Numbered from the stretch's first letter, positions 1-12,240 are shown. The stretch is DNA of 64,000 nt from Schistocephalus solidus (GCA_017591395.1 WEDG01000311.1:124001-188000); one strand, 5' to 3'. The notes: generated by a model from the sequence alone, not told the origin. A program made the numbers and translations.

Positions 1-369
1 CAGAAGGAATTCAGAATTCAGAAAGGTCCAAAAATTTCGCCCTTATTAAACTGGCAAAAACATGCCTCATCCCGCTAATAACCAAACCAAACTTAAAACT
101 CGTATTTATATGCTCAAGATTTGGTATAAAGGTTGAAGTACTAGGGGGTAGATGCGATCCCGAGTCTCTGTCTAGAAAGTCCAGGTTGTTCCACAATTGA
201 ACATGGTTCCCGTTTATGGTTGTTTGTGTCAAGTCCGTTTAAATCTACATCAGCCTGGGGCATATAATGGCCCTTCAGCAAATGTTGGTCATGAAATAAG
301 CGAGTAACCAGGAATGACGAACAAGTCCATGCCTATGCGTGACTTCGGGCATTATTAGAAAGTTATTTT
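1..369. other. No gene recognised
   Basis: I see no coding pattern, RNA gene or repeat that I recognise here. The only open frame is short (under 75 codons) and has no known motif. Confidence 0.5.
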
Positions 370-602
370 GTTGATGAACGCTCACCGATCGTTTACGGAA
401 CTCACTCGTCCCGCTCTAACTATTGACTCACGGGTAAGAATGTTGGACTTCTGATCAACGGGTCGTGGGTTCAATCCTCGGGTGATGCACCGCCTGTGAT
501 TGGTTATGACTAGCTGAGGACGGCTTATAAGTCAGAAATGGTCATTTCCGTCTCCTTTGTCTTTGTCAGCAATATCCATCTGCCTACAACTGGTTGTCCG
601 AG
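370..602. repeat. SINE-A pair: minus-strand tail fused to plus-strand head
   Basis: Bases 370-420 match the 3' tail of SINE-A read on the minus strand (GAACGCTCACCGATCG). Bases 440-600 match the tRNA-derived head and body on the plus strand: a B-box-like GGGTTCAATCC, the body motif GGCTTATAAGTCAGAAATGG, then CTTTGTCAGCAATA. The two halves face opposite ways, so this is a junction of two copies or an internal inversion, not one intact SINE. Confidence 0.75.
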
Positions 603-1020
603 CAGGTTAGCTCATCCAACGTGGGCTGTTTGCATTCCACCAAGCACCTTCAGAAAATAGGGGCTCATTTTATGTAAGTTTGCCTCAGCGGTGACAGGAT
701 AAGTTTTCTCTTAGGACTGGGAGGTAAAGAGCAGGGACGGCAGCTGCTATTGGAAGGCATTGTGACGGGCTTGGGGAAGCCAACATTGCAATAAAATTGA
801 TCGAGTGGTTATTTGTATTCGTTGTGTCTGCCGCGATGAACCGGACAGAAGAGATATACCAATACACCAGGAGGGCACCTCTGCAATGCTCGTAAGAAAC
901 CGTTGTGGTTGTTTTCCGTTGTGGTCTTCACTGTTCCTACAACTAGATCTCACCTTCAGGGATCAGAGTAGACATCTATCGCTCATGTGTCTATAAGCAG
1001 CACAACGAGCGGACCAGTCG

Positions 1021-1073
1021 TGTAGAAGTAGTAGTAATAGTAGTTGTAGTAGTAGTAGAAGTAGTTGTAGTAT

Positions 1074-1105
<32 letters not shown>

Positions 1106-1753
1106 ACCGCAGTAGTAGTATTAGTAGTAGTAGTAGAAGTAGTAGTAGTGGTAGAAGTAGTAATAGTGGTAGTAGTGAGTATTGGTAGTAGTTGTAGTGG
1201 TTGTGATTAGTGGTGCTAGTGATTGGTAGTGAGTAGTAGAGTAGTGAGTAGTAGTGGTAGTAGTGGTAGTGGTAGTAGTGATGGTAGTGGTGTTGAGTAT
1301 TGGTAGAGTGGTAGTAGTGGTAGTGGTGGTAGTGAGTGGTAGTGGTAGTAGTAGTGGTAGTAGTGGTAGTAGTGGTAACCGCAGTGGTAGTGATATTGGT
1401 GGTAGTGGTAGTAGTGGTAGTGGTATTGGTGTAGTGGTAGTGAGTAGTAGTGGTGTTAGTGGTAGTGGTAGTAGTGAGTAGTAGTAGTGTGATGTATTAT
1501 TGTTATGTAGTGAGTATTGGTAGTAGTGGTAGTGGTGGTAGTGGTGTTAGTGGTAGTAGTAGTAGTGGTAGAGTAGTGTTATTATTGATAGTGGTAAGGG
1601 TATTAGTGGTATGACGCTGGTAGTGGTATTAGTGGTAGTGGTAGTGAGTGTGTGGTAGTCGTAGTGGTAGTAGTAGTAGTGGTAGTGGTAGTAGTCAGTA
1701 GTAGTAGTAGTAGTAGTAATTAGTAGTAGTAGTGAGTAGTAGTAGTAGTAGTG

Positions 1754-1832
<79 letters not shown>

Positions 1833-2137
1833 TAGTAGTAGTAGTAGTAGTGAGGTAGTAGTAGTAGTGTAGTAGTGGTGAGTAGTAGTAGTAGTGAGTA
1901 GTGTAGTAGTTATTAGTGGTAGTAGTAGTAGTGAGTAGAGTAGTAGTAGTAGTGTATAGTGTTATTAGTAGTAGTAGTGGTAGTAGATGGTAGTGTTATT
2001 GATTAGTAGTAGTAGTGAGTAGTGAGTGGTAGTACGCAGTAGTAGTGATAGTGAAGTAGTGGTAGTAGTAGTGGTGAGTAGTAGTGGTAGTAGTAGTAGT
2101 AGTAGTCGTGGTAGTAGTAGTAGTAGTAGTAGTAGTC

Positions 2138-2168
<31 letters not shown>

Positions 2169-2517
2169 TGAGTGGTATTAGTATGGTAGTAGTAGTGGTA
2201 GTAGTAGTAGTAGTAGTAGTAATGCGTAGTAGTGGTAGTAGTGGTAGTAGTAGTAGTGGTATGCTAGTAGTGCAGTAGTAGTAGTAGTGCTAGCAGCAGC
2301 AGCGAAGTGTTCATTATTGTCGTATAGCAGTAATGTAGCAGTAGTGTAGCAGTGTAGTCGTAGTGTAGTAGTAAGTAGTATTGTTATTATTAGTGTGAAG
2401 TAGTAGCATTTGTGACCGCAGTAGTAGTAGTAGTGGTAGTAGCAGCAGTCGTAGTAGTAGCAGTAGCAGCATTAGCAGTGAGCAGTAGTAGTAGCAGTAG
2501 TAGTTTGTGTGGTATTG

Positions 2518-2570
<53 letters not shown>

Positions 2571-2612
2571 TGTTGTAGTAGTAGTATTAGTTATAGTAGT
2601 AGTAGTTGGCAG
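1021..2612. repeat. 1.6 kb (GTA/AGT)n microsatellite array
   Basis: The stretch is almost wholly TAG/GTA/AGT triplets with single-base interruptions (GTG, GTC, GTT). Purest runs are about 1740-1850, 2085-2165 and 2518-2572. Repeated valine or serine codons give spurious open frames. ACCGCAG-type interruptions recur near 1106, 1378 and 2415. A similar AGT run inside a SINE at 34.5 kb suggests how such an array could begin, but no clear SINE flanks remain here. Confidence 0.95.
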
Positions 2613-3419
2613 GTTTGCAGTTAGGGTAACCAAAACCTGTCTAGTGAAACTCAGATTTCTGGTCCTGTGTATGTAAACAAGAGACGTTTGACCCAAGAAA
2701 TCTTATTGAATAGCTCACCATTGAATTAAAACCGTCCATTATCCACTTACTAGTGATAGGAAGGATGCAGTTTAACACGATAACGAGTCAAAAATGGGCT
2801 ACATGGAAATACCGAGCGTGTTAGGGCGATATGTGGAGCCAATCACCAAATCTCTGTGATTATCAGACAACGCAGCCCTAACCATAAGGGATGCAACTCA
2901 TGGGGATAGGATTTCGGTTGTCCATCCACCACGTTCTTTATCGTAAACTGGACACTCTTTGGAAGAACATAGTTCTAGATCGAAGCTCCTTGTCGGCTGG
3001 CCCGAACTTCCAAGAACTTCCTGATTTGATTTTAAAAATACCGATTTAATGAAGTTATGAATATCCCAGTCTTCCAGTCAATGTTATGCGGCGTCTCCTT
3101 CTATCAGAGAGGTAATAACCATTTCTATCGAAAAAAAATAGCTCGGAATATATGTCTTCACCATTCGCTCTACTCACTGGAAACAGTAGAATACGCGCAG
3201 GCCACCTTGTCGAGGTGGATGAGAAAAGTGCGATTACAACCCGCCGGACAGTTAACCGGATCAGGCGGACTGAGGCAGAGAACAGTGTCAGGACGCTGTG
3301 CTGAAGTACGCGAATACAGATTCTGGTCGTTGGAATCTGACGGAGCTGCCTTTTGAATACCTTCCATGGATTGCATTTTCCTGATGACTGTAACGCGCAC
3401 ACTAAGAATATGCCCTGTG
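2613..3419. other. Unassigned stretch with overlapping open frames
   Basis: No recognised gene. Between about 3170 and 3420 the minus strand has an open frame with several Cys and Pro (for example DPVNCPAGC) and no stop for over 80 codons. The plus strand is also open there, so composition may explain it. The frames run into the neighbouring SINE, which argues against a simple gene. Confidence 0.3.
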
Positions 3420-3550
3420 CTGAATACCCGCGACCCGTAGCTGCTTGGATCTTCGGGTATGGCACCATCTCGGCTTGGGTATGAATGGCTGACGATGGCT
3501 AATAGGCCAGAAATGGCCATTCCAGTATCCCTTGCCTTTGCTGGTTTTTT
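3420..3550 (+). repeat. SINE-A copy (5'-degraded)
   Basis: The body GGTATGAATGGCTGACGATG, then GGCTAATAGGCCAGAAATGG and CCATTCCAGTATCCCTTGCC, matches SINE-A on the plus strand. The tRNA-like head is badly decayed. Confidence 0.8.
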
Positions 3551-4079
3551 GTTAACTGACTCTGTTTCTGTTGCCCTGATGGCTAGTGGTGGTGGTGGTC
3601 GTTCGTCGTCCCGATACTAACCCAGATTATGTTAACGAGGTGGATCATAAGGTGACCACGAGAGACAATCTGTAACTCGACCGTTTCAACCGCAGAGGTA
3701 CACCCCATTTCCAAGGACCCAGTTATCACTACCGAGTGAAGTTGTTTATAGGGAAGCAGTCTCTCACAGCGCATCCCTGAATATCTATTTTTACATCATT
3801 TTTTGTTCAAATATAATAAAGTTCCTTACTGACGCAGACTCAGTTACGGACTGCCAAATCCGCGTCGACGCCTGTAATGTGGGTGCGGGTCTCCACGCGA
3901 AATCAACTACGACCTAAATTTACAATTTGTTGAACCGCCAGTTATGGTATTTTTCATAAAGACCATAATATCTTATCTATTGCAGGCTGACTGTCAGCTT
4001 CGAGTAGGACCAAAATAACCCGACAAAGATGTTTCACTGGCTCGTTGGTTTGTTCGTTTGTATAGTAACAATGATGGAT
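3551..4079. other. No gene recognised
   Basis: No motif, repeat family or convincing open frame recognised between two SINE-A copies. Confidence 0.45.
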
Positions 4080-4292
4080 TGGCGCTCACCAATCGGTTAC
4101 AGGACTCATTCGTCCCATTGTGCTTTGGGATTCACGCTCGAGCCCCCTCAGCCGTCGCCCAACGGAAAAGGACAAGAAGGGAATGGCTGTGTTTAACTTA
4201 TTAGACGTCATCAGCCAGCCATACCTGCAGCTCAATCCAATGACCTTTTGGTAAGAATTCCAATGCTCTATCCACTGCGCAGGTGTTTTTCT
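4080..4292 (-). repeat. SINE-A copy
   Basis: Read on the plus strand, the element starts with the tail (GCGCTCACCAATCGGTTAC), passes the CTCGAGCCCC hairpin arm, the body (TTATTAGACGTCATCAGCC), and ends in a worn tRNA-like head (CTCTATCCACTGCGCAGG). This is the order expected for a minus-strand copy. Confidence 0.8.
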
Positions 4293-4339
4293 GCCTATTT
4301 TACGGCAGTTTGACCGTTGATTTCGTTTATGTACACCGT

Positions 4340-4520
4340 ATGCACCCCAGCACCGTGGTGCAGGGACCGTGACTTGCGCGTGTATTAACTTCAAATGATA
4401 TTAGACTTGCACTGCATCTACCACCCTCTCTTTCATCCCTTACCCGCCTGTGCCCGGTGTCGAGATAGATTCAAGAAGACCAGAGGCGTGTTCGGGCGCA
4501 TGTGCGGCCGGAGACGCTCC
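4340..4520 (+). repeat. Dispersed repeat C, copy 1
   Basis: The sequence starts GTGGTGCAGGGACCGTGACT and holds ACTTGCACTGCATCTACC and TTCAAGAAGACCAGAGG. It aligns by eye to 19638-19800 and 53795-53970, giving a family of roughly 170 bp. No A or B box is obvious, so its origin is unknown. Confidence 0.65.
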
Positions 4521-7500
4521 TGAACCTACAGAGAATCAGAGCTCTTGGAGTGTGATTGGCCGGTGTGGCAGGAGCCTGCACCTTCACGTGCCAATGTTCG
4601 CCATTTGTTATGAGATCTCAACCCAAAAAACACCTGCCACACTCTGATTTGATCCCCCTGTTGGTCTAGCGCATCTGCCATGCGGCCCGTTTAGGGGGCA
4701 CGCCTAATATACAATAGCCGTGGAACGAACCGTGAGAGCCCAAAGGGAATGAGTTATTCCCACAACCGATCGGTGAGCGTCCATCCACCATAGCCTGTTA
4801 AATAGCAACCACTAATTTAACGCTTCGTTGTAATTCGTAGACAACCTAATTTCCTCCTTTTTCTTCCATGAAACAGCGGCCTCGTCGAGTCAAATAGGCA
4901 GGAGTTTAGATTATGAAATGGACTTGAATTAAAGCCCCGTCTACAACATGCCTCGAACTTGAGCGCGAGTTATTTACAGTACGCAAAGGACCATGTTTGT
5001 CACTGAGTAAATTTCAAATTATATCCATTGTGCAGTTGGTTTTCATGGTCAGTTTAATTTAATCCCTACACCTGGAGGCAAGTCTGATATAAACTACGGT
5101 TGAATTACGGAGAATTTATCCCAATCTCATGTCTGTACTCTTCAATAGGAGAATGGCTTCAGTGGTCAGTTATTATGCCGTTAGGCCATTTTTTATTAAG
5201 CTGTTTCATGAAAGGACTGGTGACAGTAGGACTTTCTGCTACGTTAACCTGTTTTTAATTGCCCAGAAAACTGTCCTCAGATGTGATAGAGCGGACGCAG
5301 CACAGCGGAAAACCATTTCGTCTATAAGGAATTAAATTCATCGCTTATTTTCTGACATGGAAAGAATAAGGACTTGTAGCGTGATGTTAATCGTGGGGTG
5401 GCATATTGTTCACGTCATATTCCTTTACTTGTAAGTCATAGCAAACTCATGCGGTTCAAAGAGCTACAATCTTTCAACAGAAGCTTATCTCTCGATTTTG
5501 GAAAAAAATATAACTTACCAACTCTGCAAGATCAGGTTCGTTGACGGCGGTTGGAGGAGCTTTTGTGAAAAAAAGTAGTCCTTTAAATTGACCCGCGTGG
5601 CTCGACCACCGACTTCAAGCTGACCGTTGCAATTTGTTTTCTCTGTCCTGGTCAGACTGACGGCACGGACCGTAATTTGATTGGTTACTGGTCTCAAAGT
5701 GCTAATTGGGTAACAGCCAATGGACGAACGAGACTGGGTCATTTGTGCGCGTGCTCTCCCTTTCCCCTCCGCTCATCGCAACGACAAATGATGGAGCGCT
5801 TGACCGTCAAGTGCGCGATTGAAAGAGGGTGGCGACAACAGGCTCTGACGGAAACCCATTCAAACTGTAACAACTTGTGGCACACTGGTTCTTCGAGAGC
5901 GGCTCTTCGCGTTCTTTGGAGAATGACTCTATTCAGCTTTGTGTAATTTCCGAGGAAAGTGATGCATGAGCACTGGAGTAAACCCTTCGGATCACACCTT
6001 TTCAGGCTAGATTCAGAAGTGTAGATGAATATTTGAGCTGAAATCAATCACCAACCGTGGAGCAAACGATTACTATTCACAAACTGTCAAAAGAGCATCA
6101 TCAGTATAATCTACGTAGTTATTTGCCGGCTAAATGCAAAGACGCGTATTTCGCTGATCTTTTGCCGCTGCATGACGTAGCTGAGAGTGGTTGGGCCAAA
6201 TAATGAGTCCCTCCACGTTGTCAGATAGTTTTTTGGGCAGAGATGCAGTTTTCCACCCAACCCAGGGAACAAAAACTAGACCGGGACCGGTGGTAATAAG
6301 GGTTTTATGAGTGGAGCAAAACGATGGCAAGGCGAGCACGATAATAGATTAAAGTTCCAAAAATGCTGCGTTCTCGAAATAACTATTCAAATAAGTACAT
6401 GTATGACCTTTAACTTGAGCGGAAAATGAAAAATGGTGTTGATCAACGTCCAAAACACAAACCAAAATTAAAAGTAACAACTTTTTTGCCACTTCTACTT
6501 ATAACTGTATAAATTTGCATATATAACCTTTGAATTACAGTTTAATCCATTCTCACGAGGAGCCTGAGTGGGGATGGGGTTGGAAATCAGGATATGGTGT
6601 GCTCGGCGTTTTCTAAAAGTTTCCATGTGGGTGGAGAAATGGACTGAGTCGAAGTAAGCTACCGTAAGCAAGGTTATTGACGAGGAAACCAAGAATTTGA
6701 CAGTGAACCCGTCTCTACCAGGCAAAAATCGCTTAATTTTGACCGTTTACTAAAGGGTTAAGTGAAGGTTGACTTGAAGCAACCTATCGTAGACAAAGGC
6801 TTCCATTGGAAACAGTGTCTGAAGTTAACAATACCAAGAAAAAGGGCTCAGACGGAAACAGCCTGAGTCTGTGTCGAATACAATCGCTGAAATTAAAAAC
6901 CCCTACTTTCCCAAAATGACTAGGTGCGTGGCATACTGCATCCTTGCCGTTTTCTGATGTATGAACTTCAGGTTCCATCCTGTACTGTTTAATATACAAG
7001 AACATTAATGCGCAAACTTTGACTTAATCCTTCTGAACACGTCATTTGGAAAACCCCTGTTATTCCAACGTTCCATATTCTTGATAAATTTCCTAACCTT
7101 ACGGTTTAACCGGCTATTTTCCGTTTTACTGACAACCTATGGCATCATAGTAGGCCAGGGAACAGGGGTTTTGAATGGAGTTTCTGGTTAAATTAACCCA
7201 ATACTTTTGTGCTGACGCCACGACAACCATGTTTTATCATATACTAACCTGAATTTGAATAGGAAGTCTTAGTTAATTAACTATAGCAAGAAAACTGAAA
7301 TAACTACCTACCTCTTCTTGACCATTGTTGCTGAAATCAGTTTTGCGAGCACATTCTAGGCCATGGGGTGGGTTTCAAGGTAGCTGGTGTTAATATGTTG
7401 CTCAAAAGTTAACACGATTTACCCGTGCTTCATGTTCCCGTCATGCCAAAGTGGTGAAGCCTTTGAGGAGATAGACAGTGACTACTACCATGGTTCGAAT

Positions 7501-8090
7501 TTTCTGAGAATCAGACAAGGTTAAATGCGATAAGATATTGGCGATCAGTAAGTTTGGTGTCTGACTCCACCTCTGTAATGGGTATGGGACAAGTCAGGCT
7601 CAAAAGTACTAATATTCTAAGCTTCTAACAGGATTATACCTCCATATGAATAGAAAACATGACCAATTAACTCTGGAGTTATCTATCATTTAACAGTAAT
7701 TAATCGATTTTATTGTGCTCCATTACTGCTCAGATCGCATCTCATTTAAAGAATGCTAAAGAATAGAGACATAACCTCTCATCTGACTTCTCCTCGCTTG
7801 CTGTGTTGGTATGAATGTGATGATTTTTTTATTCTGGCAAGTTCTGAGTACTGTTCGTCCACGGAATGAAATTTTAATCACTCCTGTTTCACCTTAACAG
7901 TCTTTGGCACACCCAATGGGGAATCTTGTGCTAAGTTAATAAAAATGTGTTAGAGAAGCAGTATCTGGAGAAAAAAATAACAAATTTTACAGCAGATAAT
8001 TCGCATAGAGTCTTTTGCTTTTTGTATTTGAGGACAGTTTTTAATTATAGTTATCTGAAACATTTTCATATTAAGATGGGTTTCGAGTTT
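4521..8090. other. No gene recognised (3.6 kb)
   Basis: Short open frames occur on both strands, none over about 105 codons and none with a family motif. Composition is AT-rich after 6.3 kb. I see no repeat I can name. Confidence 0.45.
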
Positions 8091-8640
8091 TAATGGATCA
8101 TCGTCAACCATCATCCCTGCACAATCCCCCCCTAAACACGTCTCATACACCCGCCACCGGTGAGATCCCTTCCGACGTCCCACCAATCAATGCCCCTACC
8201 ATAAAGCATGGGGACTCAATCCTTACCCACCTCATTGACATCGCACAATCACCTCATGCATCGACCCGATTGGACACTTGCGAATCCATTGCACTGTACT
8301 CGGTGTGTCCGTGCCAGGAGTCGCGACATACACTTACTACATCGGCCTCCCCACATATCCCAGAGCTTTCCCATCGACAGTACTAATAAGTTCACTCACA
8401 CCAGTGCTGCAGCCAACAGAAGCCTTACAAACTCAGCCAACCTTACAGCTCGTAACCTCACCTGCCCAGATTTTCGCCATATATACGCATAATGCCTTGG
8501 CTTTCTCGTTCAATTGTAAATCCGCCACACAGAGACTTGAGAATCTGTATCAGGAGCACTAACAAACACTCATCAGATCCGCCTCAACCACCTTCACTAC
8601 CAAGCACATGTAGTCATCACATGGACCTATTCGGTCACAT
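8091..8640 (+). other. G-poor, C/A-rich stretch open in three frames
   Basis: The plus strand is rich in C and A and poor in G, so all three plus frames stay open for about 95 codons each between 8093 and 8562. Three overlapping frames point to biased composition rather than a gene. It could be part of an unidentified retroelement. No motif supports a function. Confidence 0.35.
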
Positions 8641-8894
8641 GCGCTTTCATTAAAACCTGTCATAACAACTGACCACATCTTTCCACCATACCGGAGCACG
8701 CTCAACATCACCCACTGAAACCACGTACTCGGCAGTTCTCAAGCATGTGGGATGCGTGTTCATCAGCTCCTTCTCCATTTGATTCCTCTGCTCTATGTGT
8801 AATCCGAGCCGCGGCTCATTCTGGGGCTTGAAAGGTTGTCTGCTGTTGGGATGGATCACATCTCGCAGTCAACCCAGTGTGTGTTTACGTGGAG

Positions 8895-9350
8895 CGGCCG
8901 GCTGGTGGTCTGAGAGCCAGGCTGCAATGGTTCCTTCTTAACCTGACCTCTCTCCCTTGAGCGATCATTCCGAGCCGATCACCCACTTGACAGTGAGTTT
9001 CCAGCGTGTTTGGTGTTTGGTGAGTTAGGTCATGTATGGGGCAGGTGCAGACGATGTTAGTCATTGTACCCATTCCTAAAAACCGACAAATAGCCGGCTT
9101 GGACAGTGGACTGCGGCCTGGGAATGGGAATAGTGAGTGAGGTTGACGGTTCAGTTCAATTTCGTCATTATAAACAATCTGACGCGTTTGAAGCTATCAC
9201 GGTGCACTGAAAGCTGTGACATACAACTGCCGGAATACCTCGAACCTCGCAGTCATCCCAACATTTTTGTGAAGTAGCCGACTGGTGAAGTGAGAGTCGG
9301 GATGTAGTGGCTCTTTCTTGACGTGGTCTTTCCGGCATTCGCACTCCGTG
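8895..9350 (+). repeat. Diverged direct repeat pair
   Basis: About 70 bases starting at 8891 (GTGGAGCGGCCGGCTGGTGG) recur at 9271 (GTGAAGTAGCCGACTGGTGA) with roughly 70% identity by eye. Both continue into a TTCCTTCTTAAC or CTCTTTCTTGAC block. The sequence between and after them differs. No protein motif recognised. Confidence 0.5.
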
Positions 9351-9959
9351 GGATCAAAGCCAGGTTTGGCGGCACACCTAGGGGAGGCTCTGGCCTCGCC
9401 TGCCACTTTAGCACTTTCCCGCCTCCGGTATTTTGCCTTGTCCTCGCACCGTGTCCAAATGTGTGAGAGCAGAAGATATTGTTTTAGGTGCAGCACAAGT
9501 CTGCTGCCACTTTAAACTAAATAACTTGCAAGTCATCGTCCATGCGCTACTATGCTGTGGGACACATAGTGGGTCTCATCAAAATGACAATAAAAATTTT
9601 CGTGGAGTCTGCTGCCAACTGAGTGCCCATGGTCTGCACAATTTATCATGCAAGCAGTTTTCCCAACTAATTCCTACTGAAAAGTAAACCTAACACAACC
9701 AAAAAAGCAAAACGAATTAAATATCGATGAGAAGTGGGAAGAAGTCTCTGCCCTAGTAATACAGGTGTTCTGCTAAAGTTAGGCGGTGGGAACCATCCCC
9801 GTATCCTAACTTTAATCCTACCCTCAAAACTGATTCCACGGGAATTTAGCGCAAGGTCACGTCAAATATGGGGTACTTATGGTCATCAACCCCACGAAAT
9901 ATGTTATTGTAACTTTAAATACAATATATCTTTCATTTGACCCACTTGTGAAAAACACG

Positions 9960-10046
9960 ATGGCCTCGGTGGGCATCGAACCCACGCCAGCAAGGGGAAG
10001 GCTTGAGTACAGCCAGCGTTCTAGCCAAGTGAACTACGAGGCCCCA
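9960..10046 (-). repeat. SINE-B tRNA-like module
   Basis: On the minus strand this folds as a tRNA: GGCCTCG pairs with CGAGGCC as acceptor stem, the D-arm-like TAGTTCACTTGGCTAGAACG is the A box, and GTGGG-TTCGATG-CCCAC is a perfect T arm with the B box. It recurs at 10.2, 25.5, 57.3 and 61.1 kb with the same flank (CACAAGTGGGTCAAAT and variants), so it is a SINE and not a single tRNA gene. Confidence 0.8.
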
Positions 10047-10050
10047 CCAG

Positions 10051-10285
10051 GTCACGTTACTCGCCTGGTCTACTGCAACGTATGGAATCCACCAATGCTG
10101 ATACAGTAAGCGGACCGTCCAAGCAGGATTTCCTAAGCAATCAATCTAGAATCCACCAGATGACCCAAGTGGGATTAAACTCAAGGCTCCCGGTGGGGGT
10201 CTCGTAGCTCAGTTGGCTAGAGCGTTGGCTGTACCCTCGTTGGTGTGTGTTCGAGTCCCGCAGAGGCTGTCGCGTTATTCACAAG
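10051..10285 (+). repeat. SINE-B copy, body followed by tRNA-like module
   Basis: Bases 10051-10195 are the reverse complement of the body at 25620-25760 (shared CAAGCAGGATTTCCTAAGCA). They are followed by a plus-strand tRNA-like module, GTCTCGTAGCTCAGTTGGCT to TTCGAGTCCCGCAGAGGC. With the inverted module at 9960-10046, the tRNA-like parts face each other across the body. Acceptor pairing is eroded, so I do not call a functional tRNA. Confidence 0.75.
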
Positions 10286-10564
10286 TGGAACAAATGCATT
10301 ATTCAAATCTGCTGAGCTCCCCTACTAAATATATTTAATTACACTATAAAAAGTCTTTTGTGCAACCAGTGGAAACGCTACCATAAAACATGTAATAGTG
10401 TGGAAAATTTGTTTGCAATTTTTTGTCTCCAGTTCAATTCCGAATTCTTTGGCTCATGACAGACAACATAAATTCACGCTCACGTGTGAGTCAGGTAATT
10501 TCGTGAAAAAAAAACTTGACGGCCTCTTTGTGGTTCTTACTCACGAAACTAATTGTAAAACTCG

Positions 10565-10745
10565 TTTGTTGATGAACACTCATTGATCGTTAAGGGAACG
10601 CAATCGTTCATCTCTGTCTTGGGGCTCATTCTCGAGCCCCACCAGCTACCGCATAGTGGGTTTGGTACGACTGGCTGACGAAGGCTTATACATCAGAAAC
10701 GGTCATTCCAGTCTCAATTGGTTTTACCAGTCATATTAATCTGCC
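10565..10745. repeat. SINE-A chimera (minus tail joined to plus body)
   Basis: Bases 10565-10655 are the minus-strand tail with the GGGGCTCATTCTCGAGCCCC hairpin. The sequence then switches at about 10660 to the plus-strand body (GGTACGACTGGCTGACGAAG, CAGAAACGGTCATTCCAGTC). It is the same kind of tail-to-body inversion as at 370-602. Confidence 0.75.
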
Positions 10746-11799
10746 AAAACAGGTCCTATTTACCGAACTAGACCCTGTCGGCTATGCAAAATACCCAAAT
10801 TGTGGCGGGAAATTTTCGGATTAGGAGTATACCTTGAAACCTAGAAGCTTTGATCGCCGATGTGGCCTAGGTTCAGGGTATTAGTTATTCATTCCGTGAT
10901 GTCCTTGAGCTCTTCGGCACATTTTTATGAGTAATATGTAATGAAAAAGTAAGATTGATACGGTTGGGGGTAGGCCTGGCCTATTTTTATTCCCTAGCTT
11001 CCAATAATCCTTTGGTCTCCCGTAGTAGAAAATATAATAGGAGGTTGTATTAGTAAAGGTTATGGTATTCGTCACCAGCCAGAGGCGTAAGTCTTCAAGT
11101 TCTTTCAAATGAACCGTAAGGGCTCAATTTTTATCCACATAGCAACTGTTAATCTCCCATACGCCAACTTGTATTATTGGTTTCCGAAAACTGCTTTGGT
11201 TAGTCCTTTGACCTCGTATTTTGACGTGTGTCCGTGCGCACGGCGCTTCTAACATAGATGATGAACTCTTTTTAAATTTAAGTGGCCAGTTTTAATCGTC
11301 TTTAAGTTTTAAATCTGACCAACCTTCGCCAATTGAAGCCGGGTTTCGAAAACATATAGCCCACTATTACATTATCTCTCTCAGCAACATGTTTATGAGA
11401 AGCCGACTGAAGCTTAAGGTGCACAGACTGACTGATGACGTCAAATATGCCGAAATTGAATTCCACTGCTCGCCACTCGTCATGCAACATTTTCACTTCC
11501 AAGGTCAAACCGCAATGCTCAGTTGGGTTCCGCCATTAAAATCGATCGGTTTACGCCGCACCCAAGTGATATAAGGTGTTCGGTTCAACATATAGGAGTT
11601 GACGTGCATATCTACTTGTCAACTGAAAGTTATGCTGAAACACCGTTGATTTTTTTACCGTGCCCCCAGTCTATGAGACCCCTAATTGAAGGAAAAGATA
11701 ATTAATGTTTCGATTCAGCTAGGCTGCAAGTCAAACGAATTATTCAGAATGGACGAATGACGCAACCTTTAATCAGAAAATTGTCCGCTCTACCCTTGG
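10746..11799. other. No gene recognised
   Basis: Only short open frames and no recognisable motif or repeat family. Confidence 0.45.
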
Positions 11800-12240
11800 T
11801 CATTAGACCCGTTCACGAAGATACGCGGCACGTGGAGTCCGCACACCTACCGGTCCGCCCATCTTTGAAACTGACAGAGAGATTAAGTCAACGCAAGAGC
11901 AATTAGCGTTGACACCCCCGTACGGCATGCGGGTCTGGATCAAGGGGGGGGGGGGGGCGGGGGTTAACTTTAATTTGCCTGTTGAGCTGCTGATATGCGC
12001 TCTCACTCCCCCTAACCGGCGTCCTGCTACCCCCGGGGAGAGAGTGAAGGCTAGCGAGTCTTGCATCCACTGTAGCTGACACGCGCGTAACCGTAATTGT
12101 CGTAGCCGGAGCCTGACTAATTTGCGTCCTTTTTCGTACGCGTGGGTGTTGGGACCCACCAGTGGAGATGCCACAGGTCTGCAGGTGGGCAGCAACGCCC
12201 ACGAGCGCAAAATCTCTTTACGTCACTCGAAATGGAAATC
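11800..12240. other. CpG-rich block with poly-G run
   Basis: The block is clearly richer in GC and CpG than its surroundings. It holds a poly-G run near 11944-11957 and overlapping minus-strand open frames of 99 and 135 codons. No domain motif is visible in either frame. It could be a decayed element or a CpG-island-like regulatory segment. Confidence 0.4.

Noticed and set aside
1254..2696. Poly-Val, poly-Ser and poly-Thr frames in the GTA array
   Set aside because: Pure microsatellite translation.
10199..10280. Functional tRNA gene
   Set aside because: Acceptor pairing is eroded and the module is one of several copies inside SINE-B.
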